Under the pieces are notes generated by a model. That model ran no database searches and was not told the DNA's origin. It worked only from the letters and a program-made list of their open reading frames with translations. From NCBI GenBank assembly GCA_038040385.1, contig JBBPII010000001.1, forward strand, positions 496,001 to 560,000: 64,000 nucleotides of DNA. The letters run 5' to 3'. Each line of letters opens with the position of its first letter. Within the stretch, counting starts at the first letter, position 1. The position numbers were made by a program, and so were the translations under genes. This DNA comes from Gilichinskyi gelida (lineage in GTDB: Bacteria > Acidobacteriota > Thermoanaerobaculia > Gp7-AA8). This document shows positions 16,569-24,756 of this stretch, in pieces.

Positions 16569-17942
16569 ATGTCCGTAACCGAAGCCGTCAAGCCCGTCCG
16601 CCGCGTCGGGATGATCTCCCTCGGCTGCCCGAAGAATCTCGTCGACAGCGAGATCATGCTCGGGCAGTTGCGGCAGGAGTCCGAGGTCGAGATCACCAAC
16701 GACCTCGACCAGGCCGACGTGGTCATCGTCAACACCTGCGGCTTCATTGACGCCGCGAAGCAGGAATCGATCGACACCATCCTCGAAGTGGCGGGGCGGA
16801 AAGGGAAGGGCGTGGAGCGGCTGGTGGTCACGGGCTGCATGGTGCAGAAGTACCGCGCCGACCTTCAGGAGGCCATTCCGGAGATCGATGCCTTCGTCGG
16901 CCTCGACGCGCTGGAGAAGATCACCGGCGCTGTGAGCGGCATCGCCGTCGATGACGCGGCACCGGTGAAGCGGAAGATGTCGGTGCGGCTGTACGAGGAC
17001 CTGCCGCGCGTGCTGGCGCAGGGCACCTCGCACGCCTATCTCAAAGTGTCCGAGGGGTGCTCGAATCCGTGCACGTTCTGCGCGATCCCGCAGATGCGCG
17101 GGAAGTTCCGCAGCCGGACCATCGACTCGCTCCTGCGCGAAGCGCGCTCGCTCGAGGCGCAGGGCGTGAAAGAGCTCTGCCTCGTCGCGCAGGACACCAC
17201 GCGCTACGGGCAGGACCTCGGCCTCCAGCACGGTCTGACCGAGTTGGTTCAAACGCTCCTCGGCGAGACCGGCTTCCAATGGATCCGTTTCCTCTACGCC
17301 TATCCCGGCTCGCTCGATTGGACGCTCTTCGAGCTGATGGGGCGCGAATCGCGCTTCGTGTCGTACTGCGACATCCCGCTGCAACACGTTTCGGCGAGCG
17401 TGCTGAAGACAATGCGCCGCCCCGGCTCGCCGGCGGACTATCGCGACATGGTCTCCCGCATGCGCGACCTCGCGCCGGACATCTCGCTGCGCACGACCTT
17501 CATCACCGGCCATCCCGGCGAGACGGCGAAGGACTTCGGCGAGCTGCACGACTTCGTGGGGTGGGCCCAGTTCGATCAAATGGGAGCGTTCGTCTACTCG
17601 CCGGAGGAGTTCACCCCGGCATCGAAGATGCCCGACGCGCCCACGCGCAAGACCGCCGAGCGCCGCCGCGCCAAGCTGATGGAGCTGCAGCAGCAGATCT
17701 CCCTGGCGCGCAACGAGGCCAAGGTCGGCGGCACGTTCGACGCCCTCATCACCGGCGTCTGCGAAGAGACCGAGCATCTGCTCGAAGGACGCCTCATCGG
17801 CCAGGCCCCGGAGATCGACGGCCGCCTGCTGATCAACGATGGCATCGAACTGCTGCCGAAGGATCTGCCGGCGTTCGCGCGGGTGGCGATCACCGACGCG
17901 CATCCGTACGACGTGGTCGGCGGCGTGGTCGCCTCGCAGTGA
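16569..17942 (+). CDS. rimO: Ribosomal protein S12 methylthiotransferase RimO
   Basis: 457 residues. The UPF0004 domain has three cluster cysteines (SLGCPKN, NTCGF, TGCMVQ), the radical-SAM core has CSNPCTFC near residue 163, and a C-terminal TRAM-like domain follows. The segment ISLGCPKNLVDSE is diagnostic for RimO against MiaB. It methylthiolates an aspartate of ribosomal protein S12 (D89 in E. coli) using SAM and two Fe-S clusters. The stop codon overlaps the GTG of the next gene. Confidence 0.95.
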   Translation: MSVTEAVKPVRRVGMISLGCPKNLVDSEIMLGQLRQESEVEITNDLDQADVVIVNTCGFIDAAKQESIDTILEVAGRKGKGVERLVVTGCMVQKYRADLQEAIPEIDAFVGLDALEKITGAVSGIAVDDAAPVKRKMSVRLYEDLPRVLAQGTSHAYLKVSEGCSNPCTFCAIPQMRGKFRSRTIDSLLREARSLEAQGVKELCLVAQDTTRYGQDLGLQHGLTELVQTLLGETGFQWIRFLYAYPGSLDWTLFELMGRESRFVSYCDIPLQHVSASVLKTMRRPGSPADYRDMVSRMRDLAPDISLRTTFITGHPGETAKDFGELHDFVGWAQFDQMGAFVYSPEEFTPASKMPDAPTRKTAERRRAKLMELQQQISLARNEAKVGGTFDALITGVCEETEHLLEGRLIGQAPEIDGRLLINDGIELLPKDLPAFARVAITDAHPYDVVGGVVASQ

Positions 17943-18706
17943 CCCAGCACGCCACGTCGTCGTCATCGCCGGAGCCGGGATCGGAACCGACGCACGCCGA
18001 GCGGGTGCGGACGCTCCTGGCGAGCGAGCGGGTGGGGACGCTGGCCACGCAGTCGGCGCGCCATCCCGGCTGGCCGTTCGCGTCGGTCATGCCGTACGCG
18101 CTGACCGGCGACGCCTCGCCGCTCTTTCTCATCAGCGGCATGGCCATCCACACTCAGAATCTGATCGGCGACGCGCGCGCCAGTCTGCTCGTCATGCAGA
18201 GCGGCAGCGGCGCCGATCCGCTCGGCTCGCCGCGCGCCACGCTGCTCGGTAACGCCCATCGAATCGAATCAACGGAAGCCCTCCGCAGCGCGTACCTCGA
18301 TCGCCACCCGTCGGCAAAGTACTGGATCGATTTCTCCGACTTCTCGTTTTTCCGGCTCGACGTCACGGACGTCTACTTCGTCGGCGGCTTCGGCGTCATG
18401 GGATGGGTCGACGCCGTCGACTACCGTTCCGCCGAGCCCGATCCGCTGATGGACGCCTCCGCGGAGATCATCGAGCACATGAACGCCGATCACGGCGAGG
18501 CGCTCCGCGCCATCACCCGTCACTTCGGCCAGCTCGAGGCCGAAGAAGCGAGCATGGTCTCCTGCGACCGGCTCGGCTTCGTCGTTCGCGCCCGCACCGC
18601 GGAGGGGATGAAGGGCGTGCGCATCCAGTTCCCGGAGCCGGTGCGAACGCGCGAAGACGCCCGCCGCGTCATGGTGAAGATGACGCGGCAGGCGCGCGGA
18701 GAGTAG
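17939..18706 (+). CDS. HugZ-like pyridoxamine-phosphate-oxidase-fold protein
   Basis: 255 residues from GTG 17939 (GTGA overlap with rimO). The N-terminal split-barrel flavin/heme-binding domain (about 20-165) contains the VGTLATQSARHPGWPFASVMPYA pattern in shorter pieces, such as RVGTLATQS and PFASVMPYA, and a DUF2470-type C-terminal domain (about 175-255) with EIIEHMNADHGEAL. This domain pair is typical of HugZ/HutZ heme-utilisation proteins and of glutamyl-tRNA-reductase-binding-like proteins. A role in heme handling is inference. Confidence 0.82.
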   Translation: MTQHATSSSSPEPGSEPTHAERVRTLLASERVGTLATQSARHPGWPFASVMPYALTGDASPLFLISGMAIHTQNLIGDARASLLVMQSGSGADPLGSPRATLLGNAHRIESTEALRSAYLDRHPSAKYWIDFSDFSFFRLDVTDVYFVGGFGVMGWVDAVDYRSAEPDPLMDASAEIIEHMNADHGEALRAITRHFGQLEAEEASMVSCDRLGFVVRARTAEGMKGVRIQFPEPVRTREDARRVMVKMTRQARGE

Positions 18707-18714
18707 CACTGCGA

Positions 18715-18808
18715 GTGGAGCGCCGGCGTCCTCGCCGGCTGGACCGAGAGCGTCTCGCTCTCGGCGGCGCGGACGCCGCCGAGCCAGCCGCCGGGACGGC
18801 GGCGCTCC
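18715..18808. repeat. GC-rich compound palindromic element
   Basis: Nested hairpins: outer GGAGCGCCGGCGTCC / GGACGGCGGCGCTCC, with inner CCGAGAGCGTCTCGCTCTCGG and GGCGGCGCGGACGCCGCC. It fills the spacer between the convergent HugZ-like and psd genes and may act as a bidirectional terminator. No T-tract is seen. Confidence 0.8.
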
Positions 18809-18814
18809 TCCGCG

Positions 18815-19642
18815 CTAGCCGTGGTGCAGAATCGCGTCCCCGTACTGCACTTTCTTCCCCGCCTCGAGTCGGACGCGCTGCAGATCGATGCGTCCGGGCT
18901 CCACCAGCACCACCACGCTGGAGCCCATGTGGAACGTGCCGAGTCGGTCGCCGGCGCGGATGGGGAAGGGGGGATCGTAGCTGCGCGCGGCCGTTGCCGG
19001 CGTCCGCGCGGCGTTGGAGATGAAGGAGTCGTACACCACCGAGATCCGGCCGACGTTCGTGGCGCCGATCATCACCGCGGCGACCAGCCCGAGCGGCGAA
19101 TCGATGTAAGTCACCACCCGCTCGTTGATGGAGAACAGCTCGTCGACGTTCGCCAGCGACCAGTCGTTGACCGGCCAGAGCTTGCCGGGGATGTGCACGC
19201 TGCGGGTGATGCCGCCGCCGACGGGGGAGTGCACGTGGTGGTAGTCCTGCGGAGAGAGGTAGAGATTGAAGAACGCGCCCCCCTCGTAGCGGCGGGCGAG
19301 CTCTTCGTCGCCGAGGAAGCGGGCCACGGTGTAGCTCTTGCCCTTGATCTGCTCCAGGCGGCCGCCGGACACCGTCCCGAAGCTGCGGAGCGTGCCGTCG
19401 ACGGGACTGACGAAGTCGCCCTCGATGGGACGGAGCCCTTCACGGAGTTCTCGGACGAAGAAGTGTCCGATCGACGGGTAGTCGTGCGCCGGCTTGCCGG
19501 CCGCGTCGACGTCGATCTGATACGTGTCGGCGAACCACCGCACCAGCCGCCGGGCGATCGGGCGCGGCCAGCGCGCGTGCACCAGCCGCCCGATGGTCCG
19601 GCTGAGGTGATTCTTCGGTACGTAGCGGAGAAAGCGGTACAC
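18815..19642 (-). CDS. psd: Phosphatidylserine decarboxylase proenzyme
   Basis: 275 residues from GTG 19642 (VYRFLRYVPKNHLSR, a family-typical N-terminus). An in-frame TTG at 19681 lies inside the arm of a hairpin repeat and would add an unlikely 13 residues. Family motifs: FFVRELREG, VSPVDGTL, YLSPQDYHHVHSPVGG (the active-site His region) and the self-cleavage site FHMGSSVVVL, a GSS variant of the usual LGST, where the serine becomes the pyruvoyl group. It makes phosphatidylethanolamine at the inner membrane. No pssA is adjacent. Confidence 0.9.
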   Translation of the reverse strand: MYRFLRYVPKNHLSRTIGRLVHARWPRPIARRLVRWFADTYQIDVDAAGKPAHDYPSIGHFFVRELREGLRPIEGDFVSPVDGTLRSFGTVSGGRLEQIKGKSYTVARFLGDEELARRYEGGAFFNLYLSPQDYHHVHSPVGGGITRSVHIPGKLWPVNDWSLANVDELFSINERVVTYIDSPLGLVAAVMIGATNVGRISVVYDSFISNAARTPATAARSYDPPFPIRAGDRLGTFHMGSSVVVLVEPGRIDLQRVRLEAGKKVQYGDAILHHG

Positions 19643-19675
19643 GCCGGGGAGTATTGCAAAACCGGGGACAGGGGA

Positions 19676-19704
19676 GGGCAATAGTACGTTTCGTACTATT
19701 GCCC
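19676..19704. repeat. Dispersed AATAGTACGTT hairpin, copy 2 (perfect)
   Basis: A perfect 13-bp stem GGGCAATAGTACG / CGTACTATTGCCC with a TTT loop. It is the best example of a small hairpin family also seen at 1679, 20001 and 43776. It lies upstream of psd and downstream of the small exported protein, both read on the minus strand. Confidence 0.85.
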
Positions 19705-19717
19705 CCCCGTGGCGGGC

Positions 19718-20035
19718 TTACATCTTCTTGGCGGACTCGATCATCAGCTCTTCGCCGTCGCCGCAGCTCATGACTTTTCCCTTCACCTGCAGGGTCGAGC
19801 CGCTGTTGCTGAGCTTGAGGACCGAGCTCTTCGTCTTCTCGCAGACGGTGTAGCTCTGGTCGGAGTTGGCGACCCGGAAGATGGTCTTCGCCTCATCGCC
19901 GGTTCCGATCTGGGCCAGCGTGCCGGTGAGCTCGACCTTCTTCGCCGCGTGCTTCTTCATGTCGCACTCTTTCCCGCCGGCGAAAAGGGTGGCGGCGGTG
20001 AATAGGACGATTAGTACTATTGCCAGTCGTTTCAT
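19718..20035 (-). CDS. Small exported protein of unknown function
   Basis: 105 residues with AGGAG seven bases before the ATG. The signal peptide (MKRLAIVLIVLFTAATLFA) is followed by a compact domain of about 80 residues with three cysteines and a beta-rich pattern (KVELTGTLAQIG, TIFRVANSDQSYTVCE, LQVKGKVMSCGDGEELMIESA) that could be an OB-like fold binding a small ligand. The signal-peptide codons (GCA ATA GTA CTA) include rare AT-rich ones and belong to a copy of the dispersed hairpin at 20001-20024. Confidence 0.72.
   Translation of the reverse strand: MKRLAIVLIVLFTAATLFAGGKECDMKKHAAKKVELTGTLAQIGTGDEAKTIFRVANSDQSYTVCEKTKSSVLKLSNSGSTLQVKGKVMSCGDGEELMIESAKKM
20001..20024. repeat. Dispersed AATAGTACGTT-type hairpin, copy 4 (in a signal peptide)
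   Basis: AATAGGACGATTAGTACTAT followed by TGCC: an imperfect inverted repeat sharing GTACTATTGCC with the perfect copy at 19676-19704. On the minus strand it encodes LAIVLIVLF of a signal peptide. Confidence 0.5.
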
Positions 20036-20117
20036 GAAATGTCTCCTTTGTTCCGGGAAAGGGTAGGCCTTCCGGAAAGCTGGAGCGTTGTCGAAACGGA
20101 GAACAAACTGCGAACGC

Positions 20118-22772
20118 CTAGCGCGCCCGCACGCGCCGCTCCAGCTCGCTGAACCAGTTCAGGACGATCTGCATCTGGTTGGTGGTCGGCGGCGTCTCGT
20201 CGCGCACCAGGATCAGGCGCTGGTCGTCTTTGGCCAGATCCCATCCCCCTTCGTGGTGCTGTTTTTCGAAAAGGAGCTGCGGCCGGCCGATGCGAACCGC
20301 CGGCCGGGTCTCCACCGGCACGGTGAAGAACTTCGGGCCGTGGCGGTAGATGACCTCGCGGCCGCTGTGGGCGAACCCGGCGCCGTCGGCGCCGCCCACC
20401 GAGATCTGCCACTTGCCGCCCGGGCCGGGGAAAGGCCGCAGATAGGCTTCGCGCCGCCCGGACTCGTTCGAGGTGTACGTCATCCACTTGCCGTCCGGCG
20501 AGAACTGCGCGCTGCCTTCGTTGAATCGCGAGGACACCACGCTCTGGGATTTGTGGTCGCCCGACAGCGGGACGATCACGATGTCGTTTCCGTTCTGGTC
20601 TCCGACCCGCTCGGTGACGCCGATGACCCGTCCGTCGGGCGAGATCGTGTTGGCGTACTGGTCGTGATCGCTGTTGGTGAGGCGCTGCTCGCCGCTGCTG
20701 TTGTCCGAGGCCGCCCAATAGAGGTTGTTGTGGCCGGAGCGGCTGGATGACCAGATGATGCGCGTCCCGTCGGGCGTCCAGATCGGCTCGGAGTCGTCGC
20801 CGCCGAACGAGACGCGTCCGAGCGAATCGCGTTCGACGTCGAGCTGCCAGATGTCGAAGGTCGCCGTCTCCAGCGTCACGGCAACCGTCCGCCCGTCGGG
20901 GGAGATGGCCGGCGCCGAGTACGGCCGCTGCGTCGGCACCACGAGCTGCTCGTTGCCGCGGCGGTCGACCCACACCAGCGACCGCTTGTCCTCCAGCACG
21001 CCGCCCGGCACGTAGAGGAGCGTGCCGTTGTCGGAGACCGAGTAGTGCGCCTCGCCGTTGGTCACGCCGGTGGCCACGCCGTTGAGCACCGGCACCGGCG
21101 AAGAGGTGGTGCGAAGGCTCTTCGCGTCGAAGGCGACGGCGTACAACGTCCCGCCGCGCTGGAAGAGGAGATGTCCGGTGGGGACGTAGCGCGAGCACGA
21201 GCCGCCGTCGACCACCACCTTCGGCTCGCCGCCACCGATCGGATAGGCGACGATCTTCGCGTCGTCCCACGCCCCGTTGTTCCAGACCGTGGCCAGGATG
21301 GTCTTGCCGTCGGGGAGAACGTCGGGCCACACCACGGCGCGCGCTCCCTTCGCCGGGTCGGCCTTCACCAACTGTCGCGCCGTTCCCCCCTCCTGCGGAA
21401 TCACCCAGATGCCGCCGGTGAAGGCGCGGACGAAGTAGATGGAGTCGCGGAACCAGCGGGTGCCGATGCCGCCGCCGGCCGTGTCCGCCAGCATCACGGG
21501 GATGCCGCCGTCGAGGGCGACCTTCTTCAATTTCAGATCGTCGAGGAAGGCGATCGACCGGCCGTCCGGCGAGAACGTCGGCGCTCGCGCATCCTCGGTG
21601 CCGGGGATGAGCGTCGGGACGAGCTGGCTGATGCTTCGGGTGTAGAGGTGCGTCCGCTCGCCGTCTTTCGCCCGGTAGACGATGCGGGTTCCGTCGGGCG
21701 AGATGGCCACCGCGGTCTGTCCGCCGTAGTGCAGCGGCGCTTGCGGAGGCAGCGGGATCATGAACCGGGCGACGGGGGCGGCCGCAGTCTTGGTCTCGCG
21801 CGTGGCGAGCCACGCGGCCGTAGCGCCGATGGCCAGGCCGGCAACCGTGCCGCCGATCGCCCAGAGGACGCGCTTGGAGAGCCCGCGGCGTCCGCGCTCG
21901 GCGAACATGGCGCTGCTGCTGTCGGCGACCCACCGCAGCTCCGTCGCCACGTCGTGCGCGCTCTGCCACCGCTCCTCGGGATCCTTCGCCATACAAGTAC
22001 GGATCACCCGGTCCAACGCCAGCGGCGACGCCGGCGCGATGCTGGAGACGGGCGGCGGCTCGCGGTCGAGGATCGCGGCGATGAGGCTGGCGCGCGTCTT
22101 CCCTTCGAACGCGCGGTGGCCGGTGGCCATCTCGTAGAGCGTGGCGCCGAGGGCGAAGATGTCGGTGCGCGGGTCGGCGGGCTGCCCCTCGACCTGCTCC
22201 GGCGCCATGTACTGGAACGTGCCGAGGACCATCCCTTCCTCGGTGAGGGCCCGGCGCTCGGTGGCCTGAGGAATCGTGCCGTCGGCGAGGCTGGTGTCCG
22301 CCGTCTTCGCCAGTCCGAAGTCCAGCAGCTTCGCCCCCGCCTTGGTCAGCATGACGTTGCCGGGCTTCAGGTCGCGATGGACGATTCCCTGCTTGTGCGC
22401 GGCGTACAGCGCCTCGGCGATCTGCACGCCGAAGCGGATCACCTGCTCGGGCGGCAGCGGGCCGCGCGAAAGGCGGTCGGCGAGCGAGTCTCCCTCGAGC
22501 AGCTCCATCACCAGGTAGTCGGCACCCTCGCTGTGGCCGATGTCGTACAGCGCGCAGATGTGCGGGTGAGTGAGGTTGGAGATGGCCTTCGCCTCGCGCG
22601 AGAACCGCTCGCGCAGTTGCGGATTCGACGAAAGGCGCTCCGGCAGGACTTTGATGGCCACCGAGCGGTCGAGGCGCGTGTCGCGGGCGCGATACACCTC
22701 ACCCATCCCACCCGCGCCGATTGCGGCGGTCACCTCGTACGGCCCGAGCCGCGTGCCTGGAGTGATGTTCAA
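20118..22772 (-). CDS. Eukaryote-like Ser/Thr kinase with C-terminal PD40 beta-propeller
   Basis: 884 residues. The kinase domain (about 10-275) has all key motifs: Gly loop GAGGMGEVY, Lys in VAIKVLPE, HRDLKPGN, DFG (LLDFGLAK) and APEQ. One transmembrane helix (about 305-325, ending AAWLAT) leads to an external region (about 335-870) made of repeated PD40/TolB-like blades (AISPDGTRIVYRA, TFSPDGRSIAFL, AISPDGRTVAVT, QFSPDGKWMTY). The propeller probably senses a periplasmic ligand or protein. This architecture is common in Acidobacteriota and relatives. No obvious partner phosphatase or target is adjacent. Confidence 0.92.
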   Translation of the reverse strand: MNITPGTRLGPYEVTAAIGAGGMGEVYRARDTRLDRSVAIKVLPERLSSNPQLRERFSREAKAISNLTHPHICALYDIGHSEGADYLVMELLEGDSLADRLSRGPLPPEQVIRFGVQIAEALYAAHKQGIVHRDLKPGNVMLTKAGAKLLDFGLAKTADTSLADGTIPQATERRALTEEGMVLGTFQYMAPEQVEGQPADPRTDIFALGATLYEMATGHRAFEGKTRASLIAAILDREPPPVSSIAPASPLALDRVIRTCMAKDPEERWQSAHDVATELRWVADSSSAMFAERGRRGLSKRVLWAIGGTVAGLAIGATAAWLATRETKTAAAPVARFMIPLPPQAPLHYGGQTAVAISPDGTRIVYRAKDGERTHLYTRSISQLVPTLIPGTEDARAPTFSPDGRSIAFLDDLKLKKVALDGGIPVMLADTAGGGIGTRWFRDSIYFVRAFTGGIWVIPQEGGTARQLVKADPAKGARAVVWPDVLPDGKTILATVWNNGAWDDAKIVAYPIGGGEPKVVVDGGSCSRYVPTGHLLFQRGGTLYAVAFDAKSLRTTSSPVPVLNGVATGVTNGEAHYSVSDNGTLLYVPGGVLEDKRSLVWVDRRGNEQLVVPTQRPYSAPAISPDGRTVAVTLETATFDIWQLDVERDSLGRVSFGGDDSEPIWTPDGTRIIWSSSRSGHNNLYWAASDNSSGEQRLTNSDHDQYANTISPDGRVIGVTERVGDQNGNDIVIVPLSGDHKSQSVVSSRFNEGSAQFSPDGKWMTYTSNESGRREAYLRPFPGPGGKWQISVGGADGAGFAHSGREVIYRHGPKFFTVPVETRPAVRIGRPQLLFEKQHHEGGWDLAKDDQRLILVRDETPPTTNQMQIVLNWFSELERRVRAR

Positions 22773-22796
22773 GCGGTTTGCGGAGTCTACAGGTTT

Positions 22797-22892
22797 ATCC
22801 TGAGCCGCGAAGACGGCTCAGGATCTGGCGCCCATGTGCGCCGCGCAAGTGGGCGCCAGATCCTCCGCCTTCGCTCCGCTACGGCGAAGGAT
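22797..22892. repeat. Triple hairpin element supplying a stop codon
   Basis: Three consecutive palindromes: ATCCTGAGCC / GGCTCAGGAT, ATCTGGCGCCCA / TGGGCGCCAGAT, and ATCCTCCGCCTTCG / CGGCGAAGGAT. The last overlaps the 3' end of the phosphatase gene, whose final residues and TAG stop (22879-22881) come from the element. Confidence 0.8.
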
Positions 22893-24534
22893 GAACTCTC
22901 GCGCATTCGAGATCGTTGCTCAGCTTCCCGCCGGCATCGACGCCGAGGAGCTTCCCGAGCGTGCGCGCCAGATCGAGTGGCGACGCCGGGAGCGTCCGGC
23001 ACGCCTCATCGCCGTGCACGATCCCCGCGCCCCATACGATCACCGGTACGCGCTGATCGTCGGGGACGGGCTGGCCGTGCGTGGTGCCGGTGCCGTCGTA
23101 GTCCCAGATGTAGCCGGGCTGCAGCTCGATGAGGACATCGCCGCTGCGGTCGGGCCGGAAGGAGTTGCGGACGGCGCGCTCGACCTCGGACGGCGACGCA
23201 TTCGGCACCATGAGCTGGCCGCTGGTGAACGCCTCGGACACGCCGTCCATCGCCTTCGCCGCGTCGCGATACGCGCGGCGCGCCTGCTCCGCCTCCACGC
23301 CCGGCGGGAGCTTGGCGAAGTCGAGATAGAACGACCCCTCGTCGAAGATCCGGATCATGTTCAGCGCCGCCGATGCGCCCAGCCGCCTGGAGGCGTCCTC
23401 TTCGATCGCCTTGCGCGCCGGCGCCGCCGGCGCCTCGAGGTTGATGCGCCCCGCCTTGGCGCCGGGGTTTTTGTACTTGGCGATGGCGGGAATGGATTGC
23501 ACGCCGTGATCGCCGGTGACGGCGACGGTCACGGCGCTGCCGAACTGCCGGCGCAGCTCGGCCACGAAGGCCGCGAGCTGGCGGTCGGTGCGCACCATGG
23601 TGTCCGCCGCTTCCCACGAGTCGGGCCCGAAGGCGTGGCCCAGGTAGTCGGGTGAGGAGAGGCTGACATAGAGAAGGTCGGGATGCATGTCGGCGCCGAG
23701 CTGCTCGCCGCGGATGATGGCGCGCGCCAGATCGAAGACCATGTCGTTGCCGAACGGTGTGTAGGTGAGCGCTTCCACGTCGCGGATGGGATGGGGGAAC
23801 TTCACGCCGAGGCCGTTCCTGTCTGACTTGACGCCTGTGCGGAGGTCCTCGGGATCGGTCACGTTTGCCGGCTTCGTCTGGTCATCGAGCGTCCACTGCA
23901 TCTGTTTCGTCACGCGCGCGGGAAGGCCGGCGTTGAACTTCGCGATGAGCGGCTCGAGGCGATTGCGGTAATACGTCGAGGTCATGAAGCGCTTCGCTTT
24001 CCCGTCGAACCAGAACGCCCCCCAGGCCTTCCGCCCGCCCATGAGGATCGCCGCGCGGTCCTTGAGCGAGACCGAGTAGACCTTCGACGCGCGGTCCTTC
24101 TCCTGCAGCCGGTCGCCGAGGCTTGCGGCGGTGAGGTTCAGCGGCGAGCGCGAATTGTCTTTGCGCAGCTTCGGATCGTCGATGGGCGGAACCGGCTCGG
24201 CGCGATCGTCCTGCGCGCAATACGAGCGCGCGAAGGTGAAGCGGTCGTACCAGTTGTTGCCGATGATCCCGCTCTCGGTAGGCGTGTGGCCGGTGCCGAT
24301 CGAGGCGTGCCCCGGCCCGGTGAACGTCGTGGCGTACGGATACGCCGAGTTGACGAAGAAGGTCCCTTCGCGCGCCAGCCGCTTGAAGCCGGCGTCGCCG
24401 AGGACGTTGGCGTAGCGGTCGAGGTAGTAGGAAGGGAATTGGTCGATGGAGACGACCACGATCAGCTTGGGGGGCGCGGTGGCGGAGGCGGCGGAGGCGA
24501 GGAGGAGGAGAAGGAGGGAGAGCGTTCTTCGCAT
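22879..24534 (-). CDS. Exported alkaline phosphatase / type I phosphodiesterase family enzyme
   Basis: 551 residues from ATG 24534, where the signal peptide begins (MRRTLSLLLLLLASAASA). The longer frame reads through a dispersed repeat and is not credible. The alkaline-phosphatase-superfamily core has the first metal site in VVVSIDQFPSYYLDR, the nucleophile Thr in TTFTGPGHASIGTG, and metal ligands in SLSSPDYLGHAFGP and VTGDHGVQS. It resembles PafA-type periplasmic phosphomonoesterases that release phosphate from many substrates. The last residues (VHPSP) and the stop come from a repeat. Confidence 0.88.
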   Translation of the reverse strand: MRRTLSLLLLLLASAASATAPPKLIVVVSIDQFPSYYLDRYANVLGDAGFKRLAREGTFFVNSAYPYATTFTGPGHASIGTGHTPTESGIIGNNWYDRFTFARSYCAQDDRAEPVPPIDDPKLRKDNSRSPLNLTAASLGDRLQEKDRASKVYSVSLKDRAAILMGGRKAWGAFWFDGKAKRFMTSTYYRNRLEPLIAKFNAGLPARVTKQMQWTLDDQTKPANVTDPEDLRTGVKSDRNGLGVKFPHPIRDVEALTYTPFGNDMVFDLARAIIRGEQLGADMHPDLLYVSLSSPDYLGHAFGPDSWEAADTMVRTDRQLAAFVAELRRQFGSAVTVAVTGDHGVQSIPAIAKYKNPGAKAGRINLEAPAAPARKAIEEDASRRLGASAALNMIRIFDEGSFYLDFAKLPPGVEAEQARRAYRDAAKAMDGVSEAFTSGQLMVPNASPSEVERAVRNSFRPDRSGDVLIELQPGYIWDYDGTGTTHGQPVPDDQRVPVIVWGAGIVHGDEACRTLPASPLDLARTLGKLLGVDAGGKLSNDLECARVHPSP

Positions 24535-24567
24535 GGGGGCATTATCCGGCGGAAGAGGTTCGAGTTG

Positions 24568-24685
24568 CCCTTCTCCCGCTTTGCGGGAGAAGGTGCCCGA
24601 AGGGCGGATGAGGGTGCCCGAATGACGGCCCTCACCCGGCCCTTCGCTTCGCTCAGGGCCACCCTCTCCCGCTTTGCGGAGAGGG
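24568..24685. repeat. Dispersed palindromic element, CTTCTCCCGC family
   Basis: Two hairpins, CCTTCTCCCGCTTTGCGG with GAGAAGG and CCCTCTCCCGCTTTGCGG with AGAGGG, joined by GGATGAGGGTGCCCG and CCCTCACCCGG. The same units recur at 52417-52522. It lies upstream of the phosphatase gene. Confidence 0.85.
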
Positions 24686-24706
24686 ACACATGAAGGCACA
24701 AACGAA

Positions 24707-24731
24707 GAGGGCCACCTCGCAGGTGGCCCTC
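24707..24731 (-). terminator. Rho-independent terminator of the TonB-dependent receptor gene
   Basis: A perfect 11-bp stem GAGGGCCACCT / AGGTGGCCCTC with a 3-base loop, followed on the minus strand by TTCGTTTGTG. It lies about 25 bases after the receptor stop codon. Confidence 0.85.
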
Positions 24732-24756
24732 GACGGATGTTGCGATGTGAAACGAA

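Noticed and set aside
16461..17966. About 500-codon open frame antisense to rimO
   Set aside because: No motif, and rimO covers the same DNA with full Fe-S and SAM motifs.
24556..24572. GGTTCGAGTTGCC resembling a tRNA T-arm
   Set aside because: It borders a dispersed palindrome and no cloverleaf fits.
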